Of a DNA stretch of 64,000 nt, positions 1 through 9,710 are shown piece by piece (positions within the stretch are counted from its first letter, which is position 1; each line of letters begins with the position of its first letter). The notes under the pieces are model-generated. The model was not told where the DNA came from, searched no databases, and saw only the letters and a program-made list of their open reading frames with translations. The stretch lies in the NCBI RefSeq assembly GCF_000368785.1, contig NZ_KB849690.1, forward strand, positions 304,924 to 368,923, written 5' to 3'. The position numbers and the translations under genes are program-made. The DNA comes from Acinetobacter towneri DSM 14962 = CIP 107472 (lineage in GTDB: Bacteria; Pseudomonadota; Gammaproteobacteria; Pseudomonadales; Moraxellaceae).

Positions 1-526
1 AAAAAAGACTTATTATCCTGTCTGCGTCATGAAAATAAAAAGCGAAAAGCTAACGGTGAACCTAAAAAAGATTCTATATTACAGGATATTAAAACTATTC
101 ATGAGCGCCCAGCCGAAGTTCAAGAAAGAAAAATACCGGGTCATTGGGAAGCTGATTTAATTAAAGGTAAAGACAATAAAAGTTCGATAGCAACACTTAT
201 TGAACGAAATACACGGCTCTGTATCTTGGCAACATTACCTGATGCAAAGGCAGAATCAGTGCGCAAGGCTTTAACTGAAGCTCTGAAATATTTACCTGCA
301 GAACTGCGTAAAACGTTGACCTATGACCGTGGACGCGAGCTGGCAGAACATAAAATACTTGAAGAAGATTTAGGCATAGATGTATATTTCTGTGACCCAC
401 ATTCACCCTGGCAAAAAGGCACATGCGAAAATATGAATGGTTTAATTAGGCAATATTTACCTAAAGGGATTGATTTAAATCAGGCAGATCAGCATTATTT
501 AAATCAAGTGGCCATGTCACTGAATA

Positions 527-1605
527 AGCTGTCATTAAAAAGTAAACATGTATTCTTTTCCGAATTGGTTTGATACTCTCTCCACCCATTGCTCTATTTT
601 ATCAGCTGTCATGACTTGAAAATCTCGCCAATAATATTTCATCTGCTTCCATACCATCTCGATTCGATTTAACTCAGGGCTATAAGCTGGAATAAAATAC
701 AAATTCGTCGAAAAGTTACTTTTAAGTAGCTCTCTGTAATCAGCCATCTTTTTACTTCTATGAATCGAGGCATTATCAACAATAAGAACCAATGGAAGGT
801 TATAAGTCTGTTTTACTTGTTGAGCTATTCCAGTTAAATAGGCATAAAACCAAGTGCTTGTAACTGACTCTTGTAAACAACTTGTCACCAGTTTCCCCGT
901 TGAAAGCAAACACCCCATGACATTAACTCGTTTTAATCTTATTGCATCAACCGCATGAACATCACCTATCTTTGTCCATGCATAGCGGTTATCAGGTGTA
1001 GATGAAAACCCTGTTTCATCAACATAACCTAATATAATTTCACCACGTGCCGCTTGCTCTCGTAATTTTTCAATCTGCTGTGTTGCTTGTTCAAATGCAA
1101 TCGGATCTCTTTTTTTTCAAGCTATGACGGGTACGCTTGAAGACCATACCTGAATCACGTAAAAACTTACGAATGGTTTCAACAGACACGGACACTTCGT
1201 ATTCTTCATGTAGTTTGACTCGGATTTGTTCTGCATTGAGTGGACTTGTATTGACCCAATCTAGGATTTTTGCCTGATAGTCTGAGATCAATGTATTGGG
1301 CCGACCTGAGCGATGACCTTCTTTAATCGATTCAAACTCATACAATTCCCAACGTCGGCGTTGTAGCCTTATGGTTTCTGGGATACGTTCTTGTAGAGTG
1401 GCAACTTCCGCAACACTTTTACCTTCAGAAAGCCAGAGAATAGTTTGGGCACGTTGTCTTTCACGCCAATGTTTTGCATGCTTGGCCAGAAAAATGAGTC
1501 GTTCTCGCTGTTCTAAACTAAGTGGTACAGAAACAATTCGAGGCATGTGTGAACATCTGTTAACTAAAAAAACTTTTTTCGCATGATTAGTTATTTTTGT
1601 CAACT
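527..1605 (-). mobile_element. IS630-family insertion sequence with TA target duplication
   Basis: This complete 1079-bp element sits inside the IS30 transposase gene. It is flanked by the dinucleotide TA at 525-526 and 1606-1607, the duplication typical of the IS630/Tc1/mariner group. The ends are imperfect inverted repeats: the left 24 bp (527-550, starting AGCTGTCATT) match the reverse complement of 1582-1605 (starting AGTTGACAAA) at 17 of 24 positions. The transposase is on the minus strand and fills nearly the whole element. The exact boundaries follow from the fact that removing the element restores the IS30 reading frame. Confidence 0.92.
535..1603 (-). pseudogene. IS630-family transposase, two frames joined at an A8 run
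   Basis: The first frame (1603 to 1091, 170 aa) carries an N-terminal helix-turn-helix region; its likely start is the Met of MPRIVSVPLSLEQRERL. The second frame carries the DDE domain, with GYVDETGFSS (first Asp), VLIVDNASIH (second Asp) and PAYSPELNRIE (Glu), and stops at 535. The second frame is open from the junction onward, before the first Met at 918, so 918 is not a real start. The frames meet at eight consecutive A on the minus strand (T at 1110-1117). Passing from one to the other needs a +1 (or -2) shift, equivalent to one extra A. This is either an inactivating indel or a slippage-dependent fusion; some IS630 elements are known to use frameshifting. The restored product would be about 340 aa, normal for the family. 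Confidence 0.85.
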
Positions 1606-1819
1606 TACTCGTCCTAGAAAAGCGTTAGATTGGCTTACACCATTAGAGAAATTTGCTCAGCTTGTTGATTATCATAAGACTTTTCAAACTGTCGCACCTC
1701 ATGTTTGAATTCGCCATGATTTTGGTCAATTATTTCTAAAGGACAATAAATTGTATCTGTCTTTAAATCTACAAATTCGCTTTAAATGATTAAAAATATA
1801 TCTTTTATCTTAATATAGT

Positions 1820-1848
1820 TTGAACTTTTGATTCAATTTTCATAATAA
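1820..1848 (+). promoter_or_regulatory. Predicted sigma-70 promoter of the DinB-like gene
   Basis: TTGAAC at 1820-1825 and TAATAA at 1843-1848 are separated by 17 bp, followed by an AGGA ribosome site just before the start codon at 1871. Pattern match only. Confidence 0.45.
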
Positions 1849-1870
1849 AACTCAAATAGGATAATTTTAA

Positions 1871-2389
1871 ATGGATTTAAAAACGTTTGAGTTACTTGCC
1901 CGCTATAATCTTTGGGCAACTCAAAAACTAAATCAGACTTTGCTATTGGTTTCAGATGATGATTTTTTCTTGGATCAGGGCTTATATTTTAAAAGTATTT
2001 TTGGCACTCTGAATCACTTGTTGGTCGGTGAGCATCATTTGTGGTTTCCACGTTTTGCTTTGCACCACTCACCAATTTTGCCATTAGATAGTATTGTGGA
2101 AACCAACAGAACACAGCTTGTTGAGCAACTTGAAAAGAAGGCTGAAAACTGGATTTATTTTTTAAATCAGGTGGATGAGAATGTTTTTCATCAAGAGCTG
2201 CACTATAAAACATCAACTGGCGTGGAGATGCACTTACCCTATGCTGCAACCCTAATGCATGTGTTCAATCATGCAACTCATCATCGTGGGCAAATTACCG
2301 CGGCTTTAACCGCAATGGGATATGTCTGTCCTGAGCTTGATTTAATTTATATGTTGCTAGAAGACAAGGCTAAGAAGCGAATTGAATGA
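1871..2389 (+). CDS. DinB-family (YfiT/DinB superfamily) protein
   Basis: The 172-aa protein has the DinB four-helix-bundle pattern. Its candidate metal ligands are His in LNHLLVGEHHLW (around residues 48-58) and in HVFNHATHHRGQI (around 136-148), the His triad arrangement of the family. Family members are putative metal-dependent enzymes, some of them thiol transferases; the substrate here cannot be read from sequence. The start ATG follows AGGA with suitable spacing. The gene follows the insertion-sequence remnants and its own predicted promoter. Its stop codon overlaps the start of a possible 31-aa membrane peptide. This is not the DNA polymerase IV that is also named DinB in E. coli. Confidence 0.85.
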   Translation: MDLKTFELLARYNLWATQKLNQTLLLVSDDDFFLDQGLYFKSIFGTLNHLLVGEHHLWFPRFALHHSPILPLDSIVETNRTQLVEQLEKKAENWIYFLNQVDENVFHQELHYKTSTGVEMHLPYAATLMHVFNHATHHRGQITAALTAMGYVCPELDLIYMLLEDKAKKRIE

Positions 2390-2481
2390 AACGACTAGAA
2401 ATTTTATGTCTAGTGATTTTAATTTTTCTGATTTTATATCTGATTCAGTGGGTATTTCATGGTTTTCCAACAGCACATTAA
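2386..2481 (+). CDS. Possible 31-aa single-span membrane peptide
   Basis: The ATG overlaps the stop of the DinB-like gene (ATGA), which suggests translational coupling. The peptide begins MKRLEILCLVILIFLILYL, which is basic at the N-terminus and then a hydrophobic helix, and ends GFPTAH. I recognise no family. Support is the overlap, the well-formed transmembrane pattern and the terminator that follows at 2535. It could also be a chance reading frame. Confidence 0.35.
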   Translation: MKRLEILCLVILIFLILYLIQWVFHGFPTAH

Positions 2482-2534
2482 AAGTAATTTTAATTGATGT
2501 GTAGATTCGAGTACTGACTTTCTGAAGTAAACAC

Positions 2535-2561
2535 CAAAAGAGCGCATTACGCGCTCTTTTG
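2535..2561. terminator. Bidirectional rho-independent terminator
   Basis: A perfect 11-bp stem (CAAAAGAGCGC with its complement) has a 5-nt loop, ATTAC. T-rich flanks on both strands serve the DinB-like gene on plus and the acyl-CoA dehydrogenase on minus. Confidence 0.9.
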
Positions 2562-2583
2562 ATTTACATCTGCTTAGAATATT

Positions 2584-4407
2584 TTAGTAGTCAAAACTAA
2601 AATGTTCTGGTGCTAATGCAGTCATGGTTTTAGATGGATTGACCATTGCTTCTGCATGACCTTGGGTACGTGGCAATAAACGCTCAAAGTAGAAATCTGC
2701 AACTTTGATTTTGGCTTTATAGAACTCAGGTGTTTCCTGACCATTGCCTTCAGCCAATTTGGTCGAAGCCACAGCCGCTTGTTGCGCCCAGAAATAAGCC
2801 ATCATCACATAACCAGAGAACATCAAGAAGTCTACTGAAGCACTGGATACGATGTCACGGTCTTTACGTGCTGCCAACATAATGCGCACGGTTAATGCGT
2901 TCCATTGAGCACATAGCTTGGTTAAGTCCCATGCAAAACGACGCATGTATTTGTTACGTGCATGCTGACCACAGAATTTCAAAATTTCAGCGGTGTAGTC
3001 ACGAATCACTTTACCTTTAGAGCTTAACAACACTTTACGACCAATCAAGTCGAGCGCCTGAACGCCAGTTGTACCTTCATATAAGGTAGAAATACGTGAA
3101 TCACGTACAATTTGCTCCATGCCCCATTCTTTAATATAGCCGTGACCGCCGTACACTTGCATGCCGTGGTTGGCAGCTTCATAACCCATTTCAGTTAAGA
3201 AGCCTTTTAAGATTGGGGTATAGAAACCTAAATGGTCATCATGCGCTTCAAAAGCTGCAGTATCACCACGCATTAAAGCGTCGTTCATTTTATCTGCCAA
3301 TTGTGCAGCATGATAAATCATGGCACGACCACCTTCTGCCACGGCTTTTTGCGTTAAGAGCATACGACGTACATCGGCGTGGTGAATGATTGCATCAGCT
3401 ACTTTTTCAGGGTCTTTTTTACCTGAAAGCGCACGCATTGACATACGTTCTTTGGCATACGGTAATGCACCTTGGAATGCCAATTCTGCATGGCAAATCC
3501 CCTGAATTGCTGTACCAATACGTGCAGTATTCATAAAGGTAAACATGGCATGTAAGCCTTTGTTTGGTTCACCAATCAAATAACCCACGGCATTGTCAAA
3601 GTTCAGGACTGCAGTTGCAGACGCGCGAATCCCCATTTTGTGTTCAATAGAGCCACAAGTGACAGGATTACGCTCACCCACCGTACCTTCTGCTGTTGGC
3701 AAGAATTTCGGTACGATAAATAATGAAATACCTTTTGTGCCTGCAGGCGCATCTGGGAGGCGTGCTAACACAATATGAATGATGTTTTCAGTCAGGTCAT
3801 GTTCGCCTGCAGAAATAAAGATTTTGGTACCTGAAATCGCATACGTACCATCGGCTTGTGGTTCTGCTTTGGTTTTTACCTGACCTAAGTCGGTACCACA
3901 TTGTGGTTCAGTCAAACACATGGTGCCTGACCAAGTACCTGCAACCAAGTGCGGTAAATAGGTATCTTTTTGCGCGTCTGTACCAAATTGCATAATGGTG
4001 TTGATACAACCCACGCTTAAACCTGGATACATTTGGAATGACCAGTTTGCTGTACCCATCATTTCAGATTTGATGAGGTTTAGCGACATTGGCAGGTTTT
4101 GACCGCCGTATTGTTCAGGGTAAGACAGACCTTGCCAGCCACCTTGCACAAATTGGTCATAGGCTTCTTTAAAGCCTTTCGGTGTGGTCACATTGCCATT
4201 TTCAAAATGACAGCCTTCTTCATCGCCTGATTGATTAAGAGGAGAAAGTACATTTTCACAGAAATCTGCTGCACCTTCCAAAATCATATCGACTGTATCT
4301 GCGTCCGCAAGTTCACCGTTAGAAAGATTTTTGTAGTGGGTCGGGTAATCAAGCACTTCGTTCATTAAGAAACGAATATCGTGTAATGGGGCTTTATATG
4401 CTGGCAT
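2584..4407 (-). CDS. Acyl-CoA dehydrogenase, long (about 600 aa) form
   Basis: This 607-aa flavoprotein of the acyl-CoA dehydrogenase superfamily should catalyse alpha-beta oxidation of an acyl-CoA thioester and pass electrons to ETF. The FAD-binding middle region includes MCLTEPQCGTDLGQVKT (around residues 163-179) and GTKIFISAGEHD. The C-terminal dehydrogenase region includes QVYGGHGYIKEWGMEQIVRDSRI and LYEGTTGVQALDLIGRKV, where the catalytic Glu is expected. The extra C-terminal helical domain and the length place it with the 3-methylmercaptopropionyl-CoA dehydrogenase (DmdC)-like and long FadE-like forms used in fatty-acid oxidation. The true chain-length preference is unknown. The gene is monocistronic, diverging from the lipoprotein gene that starts at 4633. 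Confidence 0.9.
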   Translation of the reverse strand: MPAYKAPLHDIRFLMNEVLDYPTHYKNLSNGELADADTVDMILEGAADFCENVLSPLNQSGDEEGCHFENGNVTTPKGFKEAYDQFVQGGWQGLSYPEQYGGQNLPMSLNLIKSEMMGTANWSFQMYPGLSVGCINTIMQFGTDAQKDTYLPHLVAGTWSGTMCLTEPQCGTDLGQVKTKAEPQADGTYAISGTKIFISAGEHDLTENIIHIVLARLPDAPAGTKGISLFIVPKFLPTAEGTVGERNPVTCGSIEHKMGIRASATAVLNFDNAVGYLIGEPNKGLHAMFTFMNTARIGTAIQGICHAELAFQGALPYAKERMSMRALSGKKDPEKVADAIIHHADVRRMLLTQKAVAEGGRAMIYHAAQLADKMNDALMRGDTAAFEAHDDHLGFYTPILKGFLTEMGYEAANHGMQVYGGHGYIKEWGMEQIVRDSRISTLYEGTTGVQALDLIGRKVLLSSKGKVIRDYTAEILKFCGQHARNKYMRRFAWDLTKLCAQWNALTVRIMLAARKDRDIVSSASVDFLMFSGYVMMAYFWAQQAAVASTKLAEGNGQETPEFYKAKIKVADFYFERLLPRTQGHAEAMVNPSKTMTALAPEHFSFDY

Positions 4408-4632
4408 AGTCTTAATCCTAATTTAGAAATAGTTTTGGATTATCTGTATCGATATGTTGATTATTCACACTCATGATCAAAAAACATTGATAAGAATAGC
4501 GAATAAAAATGTCAGAAATGCGAATAGTGAAAATTATTCACCTTACAAAAACGAATGAAGTGTTATGTTACAATGTATCATAATCTATATGTTTGAACAG
4601 ACCAATCTATAATGAATATAAGGTGTTTAGCA

Positions 4633-7023
4633 ATGAAGATACAATTAAAATATTTATCTTTATGTCTTTTTAGTTTAGCTGCTACAGGTTGTTCGCAGCA
4701 TGTCATTAAGACCAATTCCAATCAGACGGCAAGTATAGAACAAAAGGCAATTACAGGGTTAAATGCCATCTTTGAAACGCCAAGTTATGACTTTCAGGGC
4801 AAATTACGGGTACAGAGCAATTTAGTTGAAGCAATACCAAAAGTAGCGGATGCTGCTCCTGCTACACTCGATCCTGTACTTAAAAAGCAATTAGATCAGT
4901 ATTTAAAACAGCAAAAAGTCCGTTTAAGTACACAAGAAAAACAAAACTTATATACGGCAATGGCTAAGGAACAAAACTCTGCTTCCTATGCTGCAGGGGC
5001 AATCGAAAAATCGAGTCCTTTTAATTTTCTGTTGAATGTATTGAATGATACTGAGTTTAGCTACGATGGCTCGGTGCATTATCGGCAAAAAATTGCTGCT
5101 TTGAATGTGGCAGCACGCTATGAAAAACCGACACTTTTGGTGCAAATGAAAGTACCGATGGTGGTCGATTTTAATGAATATAAGTTCTATACCAACTATT
5201 TTTCTTTGTTGCCTTATTTGGTGAATAAAGACAGTCAAAATGACTTTGCCTATATCGACTTTTCTAAATACAAAGCCGATTTTGAGCGGATTAAAGTGGC
5301 ACAATTTGCCGAATACTTAAAAGCCATGAATGCGGTGCCGTATGTATTGGCAGATTCTAAACATATTCAAAAGTTATCTTTAACTGCACAAGACCGTCAG
5401 CAAAAAATTAGTGAAAAAATTCGTTTGAACAGTAGTTTGGAAGATATGTTGCTGCAGCTTGCCATGTTTGATCAGGTCAATGCACCGTATTTGCAACAGA
5501 CTGTATTGGGGCAGGCGACCACAACCGAAGATGCTGCTGAACAAGCTGAAATTACGCAAGATACATCGGCCAAAGAAAGTGTTGAAGACTACTTGAAACA
5601 CAATGAAACTGCTGAAGATTATGGCATGAGCCAAGAGGCTTTTGTGGCGTATCAAGCCACCCTTGCTTTACGTGATTTGGTCAGTCAGAAATTTTATGCA
5701 ACTGAAACGACAGTGAGTAATGTGGCAGATTATTCAGCAGATGCCAGTGAAGATGCCATGATCGCAGCTGAACAAGCCGTTGAAGCGGCTGCTGAGCAGG
5801 CAGAAGATTCAGCAAGCACCGCAAGTATGCTAAGCGAACAAGACTGTCAGCGTTTGATCGAAACAGCAAAAACAGCCAAAGTTGGAGATTTAACCTACTG
5901 TGCTTATGCCTATGAATTAGAAGCATTTAGCCCAAGTCGTGCTGAGCAGGCACAATCGGTTTTAGATGAGCACTTTGCTTCACCGCAAGAAAAGCTAGCT
6001 AAAGTTTTTGAACCATACCGTTCGGAACAATTGGTCGATGCCGCCGCTTTTGCAGCTTTGTGGCAAAAATATCAGGCTGAAATTCAGCAGATTATGAACA
6101 CTACACCTAAAGATAAAAAAACACCGATTCAAATTGATGTGGCTTTAGATGATCAGGGGCGTGCTGCAAAAATTGATTATGCGTTGCAATTTAAACGCGA
6201 AAATTACGGCACAATTCATGTGTATAACTATGTCAGCATTGCGAATTATGGGCAAGCCAGCAAAATTGACCGTAGTGCGCTGCGTCAAGCCAAATCCATT
6301 CAAGAGGTCAGCAAAGACTCAATTTTAGAAAAATGGGTGACAAATTTAGGGCGGACTTTGGAGCAGGAAACTGCAGAAAATAAAGATAAGACCACTGTAA
6401 AACCTGCCTTAAGTTATGATGAAGAATTGGCGCAGTTGGCGCAAAAAACCTATCAACAAACAGAATCTTTTAGTCAGACTTATCAGACTTTATTTTTAGT
6501 GCACATGGCAGCAGAGCAAAGTACGTGGGTAAAAAATCTTAGTCCACAAACCTTGCAGGAAATGGCAGAAGTGTATGCCTATTGGTTCAGTGATGAGCGC
6601 TACTATGACCCGAAAGGTGCCGCGCTAAAACGGATTGAAGCTTTACAAGCCAAGCATCATTTAGAAGAAGATGAGCAATTCAATAATGCAATTGGTCGTC
6701 GTATCAATAATTTGACTGAAGATGCAGTCGATGAAAATAAAGTCGCACTTGAATGGCGTAAGCTGAAACAGCAATACAAGCAACCACAACAGATATTTGC
6801 TCAGCAATATTTAAAAGCCTATGAAGCAGCTTATGATTGGGATGTGCCTGACTTGGAGAATTTAAAGAAAACGGCACACATTTTGGGGCAGACGTATGTT
6901 GATCGTCAGCAGGGCAAATTGAGCCAAAATTCAATTCGCACTTTAACTGAAGATCAGGCTGAACAGATTGATTATGAGTTATATATGGATGTGTATGAAG
7001 ATATGCAGAAATTTGTAAAATAA
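4633..7023 (+). CDS. Large unknown lipoprotein (796 aa)
   Basis: I do not recognise a family. The start chosen is the second Met: ATAAGGTG lies 7-8 bases upstream, and the reading then begins with a lipoprotein signal peptide (MKIQLKYLSLCLFSLAATGC), with the lipobox Cys at about residue 20. An upstream ATG at 4612 lacks a good ribosome site and would put extra residues before the signal peptide. The mature protein is hydrophilic and helix-rich. An Ala/Glu/Asp-rich stretch (around residues 225-395) includes AAEQAVEAAAEQAEDS, which may be a coiled coil or a flexible linker. Gln- and Tyr-rich helical segments follow near the C-terminus. It is monocistronic with a strong terminator. An envelope role is inferred only from the signal. 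Confidence 0.75.
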   Translation: MKIQLKYLSLCLFSLAATGCSQHVIKTNSNQTASIEQKAITGLNAIFETPSYDFQGKLRVQSNLVEAIPKVADAAPATLDPVLKKQLDQYLKQQKVRLSTQEKQNLYTAMAKEQNSASYAAGAIEKSSPFNFLLNVLNDTEFSYDGSVHYRQKIAALNVAARYEKPTLLVQMKVPMVVDFNEYKFYTNYFSLLPYLVNKDSQNDFAYIDFSKYKADFERIKVAQFAEYLKAMNAVPYVLADSKHIQKLSLTAQDRQQKISEKIRLNSSLEDMLLQLAMFDQVNAPYLQQTVLGQATTTEDAAEQAEITQDTSAKESVEDYLKHNETAEDYGMSQEAFVAYQATLALRDLVSQKFYATETTVSNVADYSADASEDAMIAAEQAVEAAAEQAEDSASTASMLSEQDCQRLIETAKTAKVGDLTYCAYAYELEAFSPSRAEQAQSVLDEHFASPQEKLAKVFEPYRSEQLVDAAAFAALWQKYQAEIQQIMNTTPKDKKTPIQIDVALDDQGRAAKIDYALQFKRENYGTIHVYNYVSIANYGQASKIDRSALRQAKSIQEVSKDSILEKWVTNLGRTLEQETAENKDKTTVKPALSYDEELAQLAQKTYQQTESFSQTYQTLFLVHMAAEQSTWVKNLSPQTLQEMAEVYAYWFSDERYYDPKGAALKRIEALQAKHHLEEDEQFNNAIGRRINNLTEDAVDENKVALEWRKLKQQYKQPQQIFAQQYLKAYEAAYDWDVPDLENLKKTAHILGQTYVDRQQGKLSQNSIRTLTEDQAEQIDYELYMDVYEDMQKFVK

Positions 7024-7078
7024 ACCGTGGGTGAAAAATGGGCAATCAGCGTTCAACAAGATTGCCCAGTTTAAATAA

Positions 7079-7112
7079 AAAAATAGCCCTTTGCTGCTCA
7101 AGGGCTATTTTT
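7079..7112. terminator. Bidirectional terminator between the lipoprotein gene and aroE
   Basis: A perfect 13-bp stem (AAAAATAGCCCTT with its complement) encloses an 8-nt loop. It terminates the plus-strand lipoprotein gene and, read on minus, aroE. Confidence 0.9.
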
Positions 7113-7125
7113 ATTTGGTGATGAT

Positions 7126-7914
7126 TTAGAGGAAATCTTTTAATTCAGGTTTCACGCCATTCCAAATATAAAAAGATTCAATCGCCTGTCCGACCAGCAT
7201 GCCAAAACCTTCCGATGTCGGTACGCCACGCGCTTTGGCTTGTTCTAAAAAGCTCGAAGGTTTGCCATAAGCCATTTCATAAGCAAAATTAAACTGCAAA
7301 CACTCAGGCAAGGTGAGGGCATCTCCCGTTAAGCTGGCAGACGTCGCATTAATGGCTAAATCAAATTGACCTGTTAAATCGGTAAGTGCCATGGCTTGTA
7401 ATTCTGCTTGCGGTACGGCAGCTTGTAGGTCAGCAACCAGTTGTTCAGCACGGACAAGGGTGCGGTTGGCAATCACAATTTTTTTTGCGCCTGCTTGTAC
7501 CAACGGATAAATTACCCCGCGGGTTGCACCACCAGCGCCAATAATCAAAATATCACTGTGCTCTAAATTCCAGCCCAAAGCACGAATGGCATCAACCAAA
7601 CCCTGACCATCGGTATTGTCGCCATGCAAAACACCATCTTGCATCCACAAGGTATTGACTGCTTTGGCAATTTTGGCACGTTCGGTTAATACGCCACATT
7701 GGGCAAATGCTTGCTCTTTAAAAGGCACGGTCACATTCATGCCTACACCGCCCTGATTAAAAAAGTCTGCAACACTGTCTCTAAAACCATCAAGAGGGGC
7801 AAGGCGTTTGCTGTATTGCAGGTCAATGCCTGTTTTTTCTGCAAAGGCATGATGCAGTTCAGGAGAACGTGATTGTTCAATTGGGTTGCCAATCACGGCA
7901 AATTGTTTGCGCAT
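7126..7914 (-). CDS. aroE: Shikimate dehydrogenase AroE
   Basis: AroE reduces 3-dehydroshikimate to shikimate with NADPH in aromatic amino acid synthesis. Visible motifs are the N-terminal substrate site NPIEQSRSPELHHAF, the catalytic-Lys segment NVTVPFK, the nucleotide loop GAGGATRG and the NADP-selective ANRT. The usual family N-terminus (M-x-K-QFAVIGNPIEQSRSP) points to the Met at 7914, giving 262 aa. The frame is open further upstream to TTG/ATG at 7947/7944, but no convincing ribosome site supports that, and the site for 7914 is also weak. The minus-strand neighbour upstream is a small membrane protein gene. Confidence 0.93.
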   Translation of the reverse strand: MRKQFAVIGNPIEQSRSPELHHAFAEKTGIDLQYSKRLAPLDGFRDSVADFFNQGGVGMNVTVPFKEQAFAQCGVLTERAKIAKAVNTLWMQDGVLHGDNTDGQGLVDAIRALGWNLEHSDILIIGAGGATRGVIYPLVQAGAKKIVIANRTLVRAEQLVADLQAAVPQAELQAMALTDLTGQFDLAINATSASLTGDALTLPECLQFNFAYEMAYGKPSSFLEQAKARGVPTSEGFGMLVGQAIESFYIWNGVKPELKDFL

Positions 7915-8010
7915 TTGCCAAAATCCATGTGCTGAAATGTGCATCAATATACGTTAAATTCAGCGCGGACTAAAGCCTATGGCGGTATAAAACGGTGGGA
8001 GTCTTTGGAC

Positions 8011-8217
8011 TTAAGGATTACAAATCTCTAAAACGGTTTCTAATACCAAAATAGTGGCAATCACGAACATGGCAATGCCCGCTAAAATGCTGCTACTAAT
8101 GGCTAAGCCATCTGAAAGATGACTTTCAAAAATAAAGGTCATGCAAATTGAGCCAAGTAACATGGCAAAGGTTGCCCAAAATAAAAAGATTTTGTGTTTG
8201 AACAGCGGGCTAAACAT
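8011..8217 (-). CDS. Small two-span membrane protein (68 aa)
   Basis: It has two hydrophobic spans, FLFWATFAMLLGSICMTFIF and SSILAGIAMFVIATILVL, joined by a short polar loop. A strong AGGAGA ribosome site lies 6 bases before the start, the best evidence that it is real. The gene lies between hemF and aroE on the same strand. I recognise no family and assign no function. Confidence 0.6.
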   Translation of the reverse strand: MFSPLFKHKIFLFWATFAMLLGSICMTFIFESHLSDGLAISSSILAGIAMFVIATILVLETVLEICNP

Positions 8218-8534
8218 GCGGATCTCCTGACAGATGTGGCGCAGTGTGACATAAGGCTTTGACAGTTTGATGAATTCGCCTTTGACTCATGGTTTGATGT
8301 ATGGATAGTTAAATCCTATTTGTGCATGGTCGAATAGGGTGCGCGGTCACATCATCTATTAAAATCCATCCGCACTATCATGACAGTTAATTCATGCTGT
8401 GCATATTTATTGATTTGAAAATAAGCAATAAAGTTTGTAAGTAAAAAAGCGATTCGTGGAAGAATCGCTTTTTTGAACCTTGAATGTGATCTTTTTTACA
8501 CTGCGATGTAGCAAGGTTTCACCAGTCGCGAGCT
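8218..8534. other. Intergenic stretch between hemF and the small membrane protein gene
   Basis: It holds the hemF terminator at 8443-8474 and presumably the promoter of the 68-aa membrane protein gene. No further gene was seen. Confidence 0.5.
8443..8474 (-). terminator. hemF terminator
   Basis: A perfect 13-bp stem (AAAAAAGCGATTC and complement) with a 6-nt loop. It has T-runs on both strands and lies about 60 bp after the hemF stop. Confidence 0.88.
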
Positions 8535-9512
<978 letters not shown>

Positions 9513-9710
9513 TCAAAACATAAAACTGTCTAAAAATTAAGGGGTTTATCCAGTTTGCTGCAAATCGCTCAGGCAATTGCGCAAGGTGCTTTGTATTTCA
9601 GCATGTATTCCGAGCAAAAGACTAGGTTGATTTCCATGCCTAAGCTCAGCACAATAGTTTTTACAATCTAAATTTTAGTCAGCAGCAATTAACTGAATGG
9701 GGCAGAGTGG

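Larger units (their letters stand above)
1..1708 (+). pseudogene. IS30-family transposase, interrupted by an IS630 element
   Basis: This DDE transposase of the IS30 family is in two pieces. The first, 1-526, enters from outside the window and reads in frame through HWEADLIKG (first Asp), TYDRG (second Asp) and SPWQKGTCENMNG (catalytic Glu). The second, 1608-1708, resumes in the same frame as TRPRKALDWLTPLEKFAQ and stops at 1706-1708. Removing 527-1605 and one TA copy rejoins codons AAT and ACT to give MSLNTRPRKAL, the expected IS30 C-terminal motif. The N-terminal helix-turn-helix and left inverted repeat lie outside the window, and the right inverted repeat after 1708 could not be placed. 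As it stands the protein ends in about 15 foreign residues, after the catalytic Glu, so activity is unlikely but not excluded. Confidence 0.9.

Noticed and set aside
535..918. Separate gene starting at the Met at 918 in the IS630 element
   Set aside because: The frame continues upstream without a stop through the first catalytic Asp, so this Met is internal to the transposase.
4612..4632. Upstream ATG for the large lipoprotein
   Set aside because: It would put extra residues before the signal peptide and has no ribosome site, while the Met at 4633 has AAGGTG upstream.
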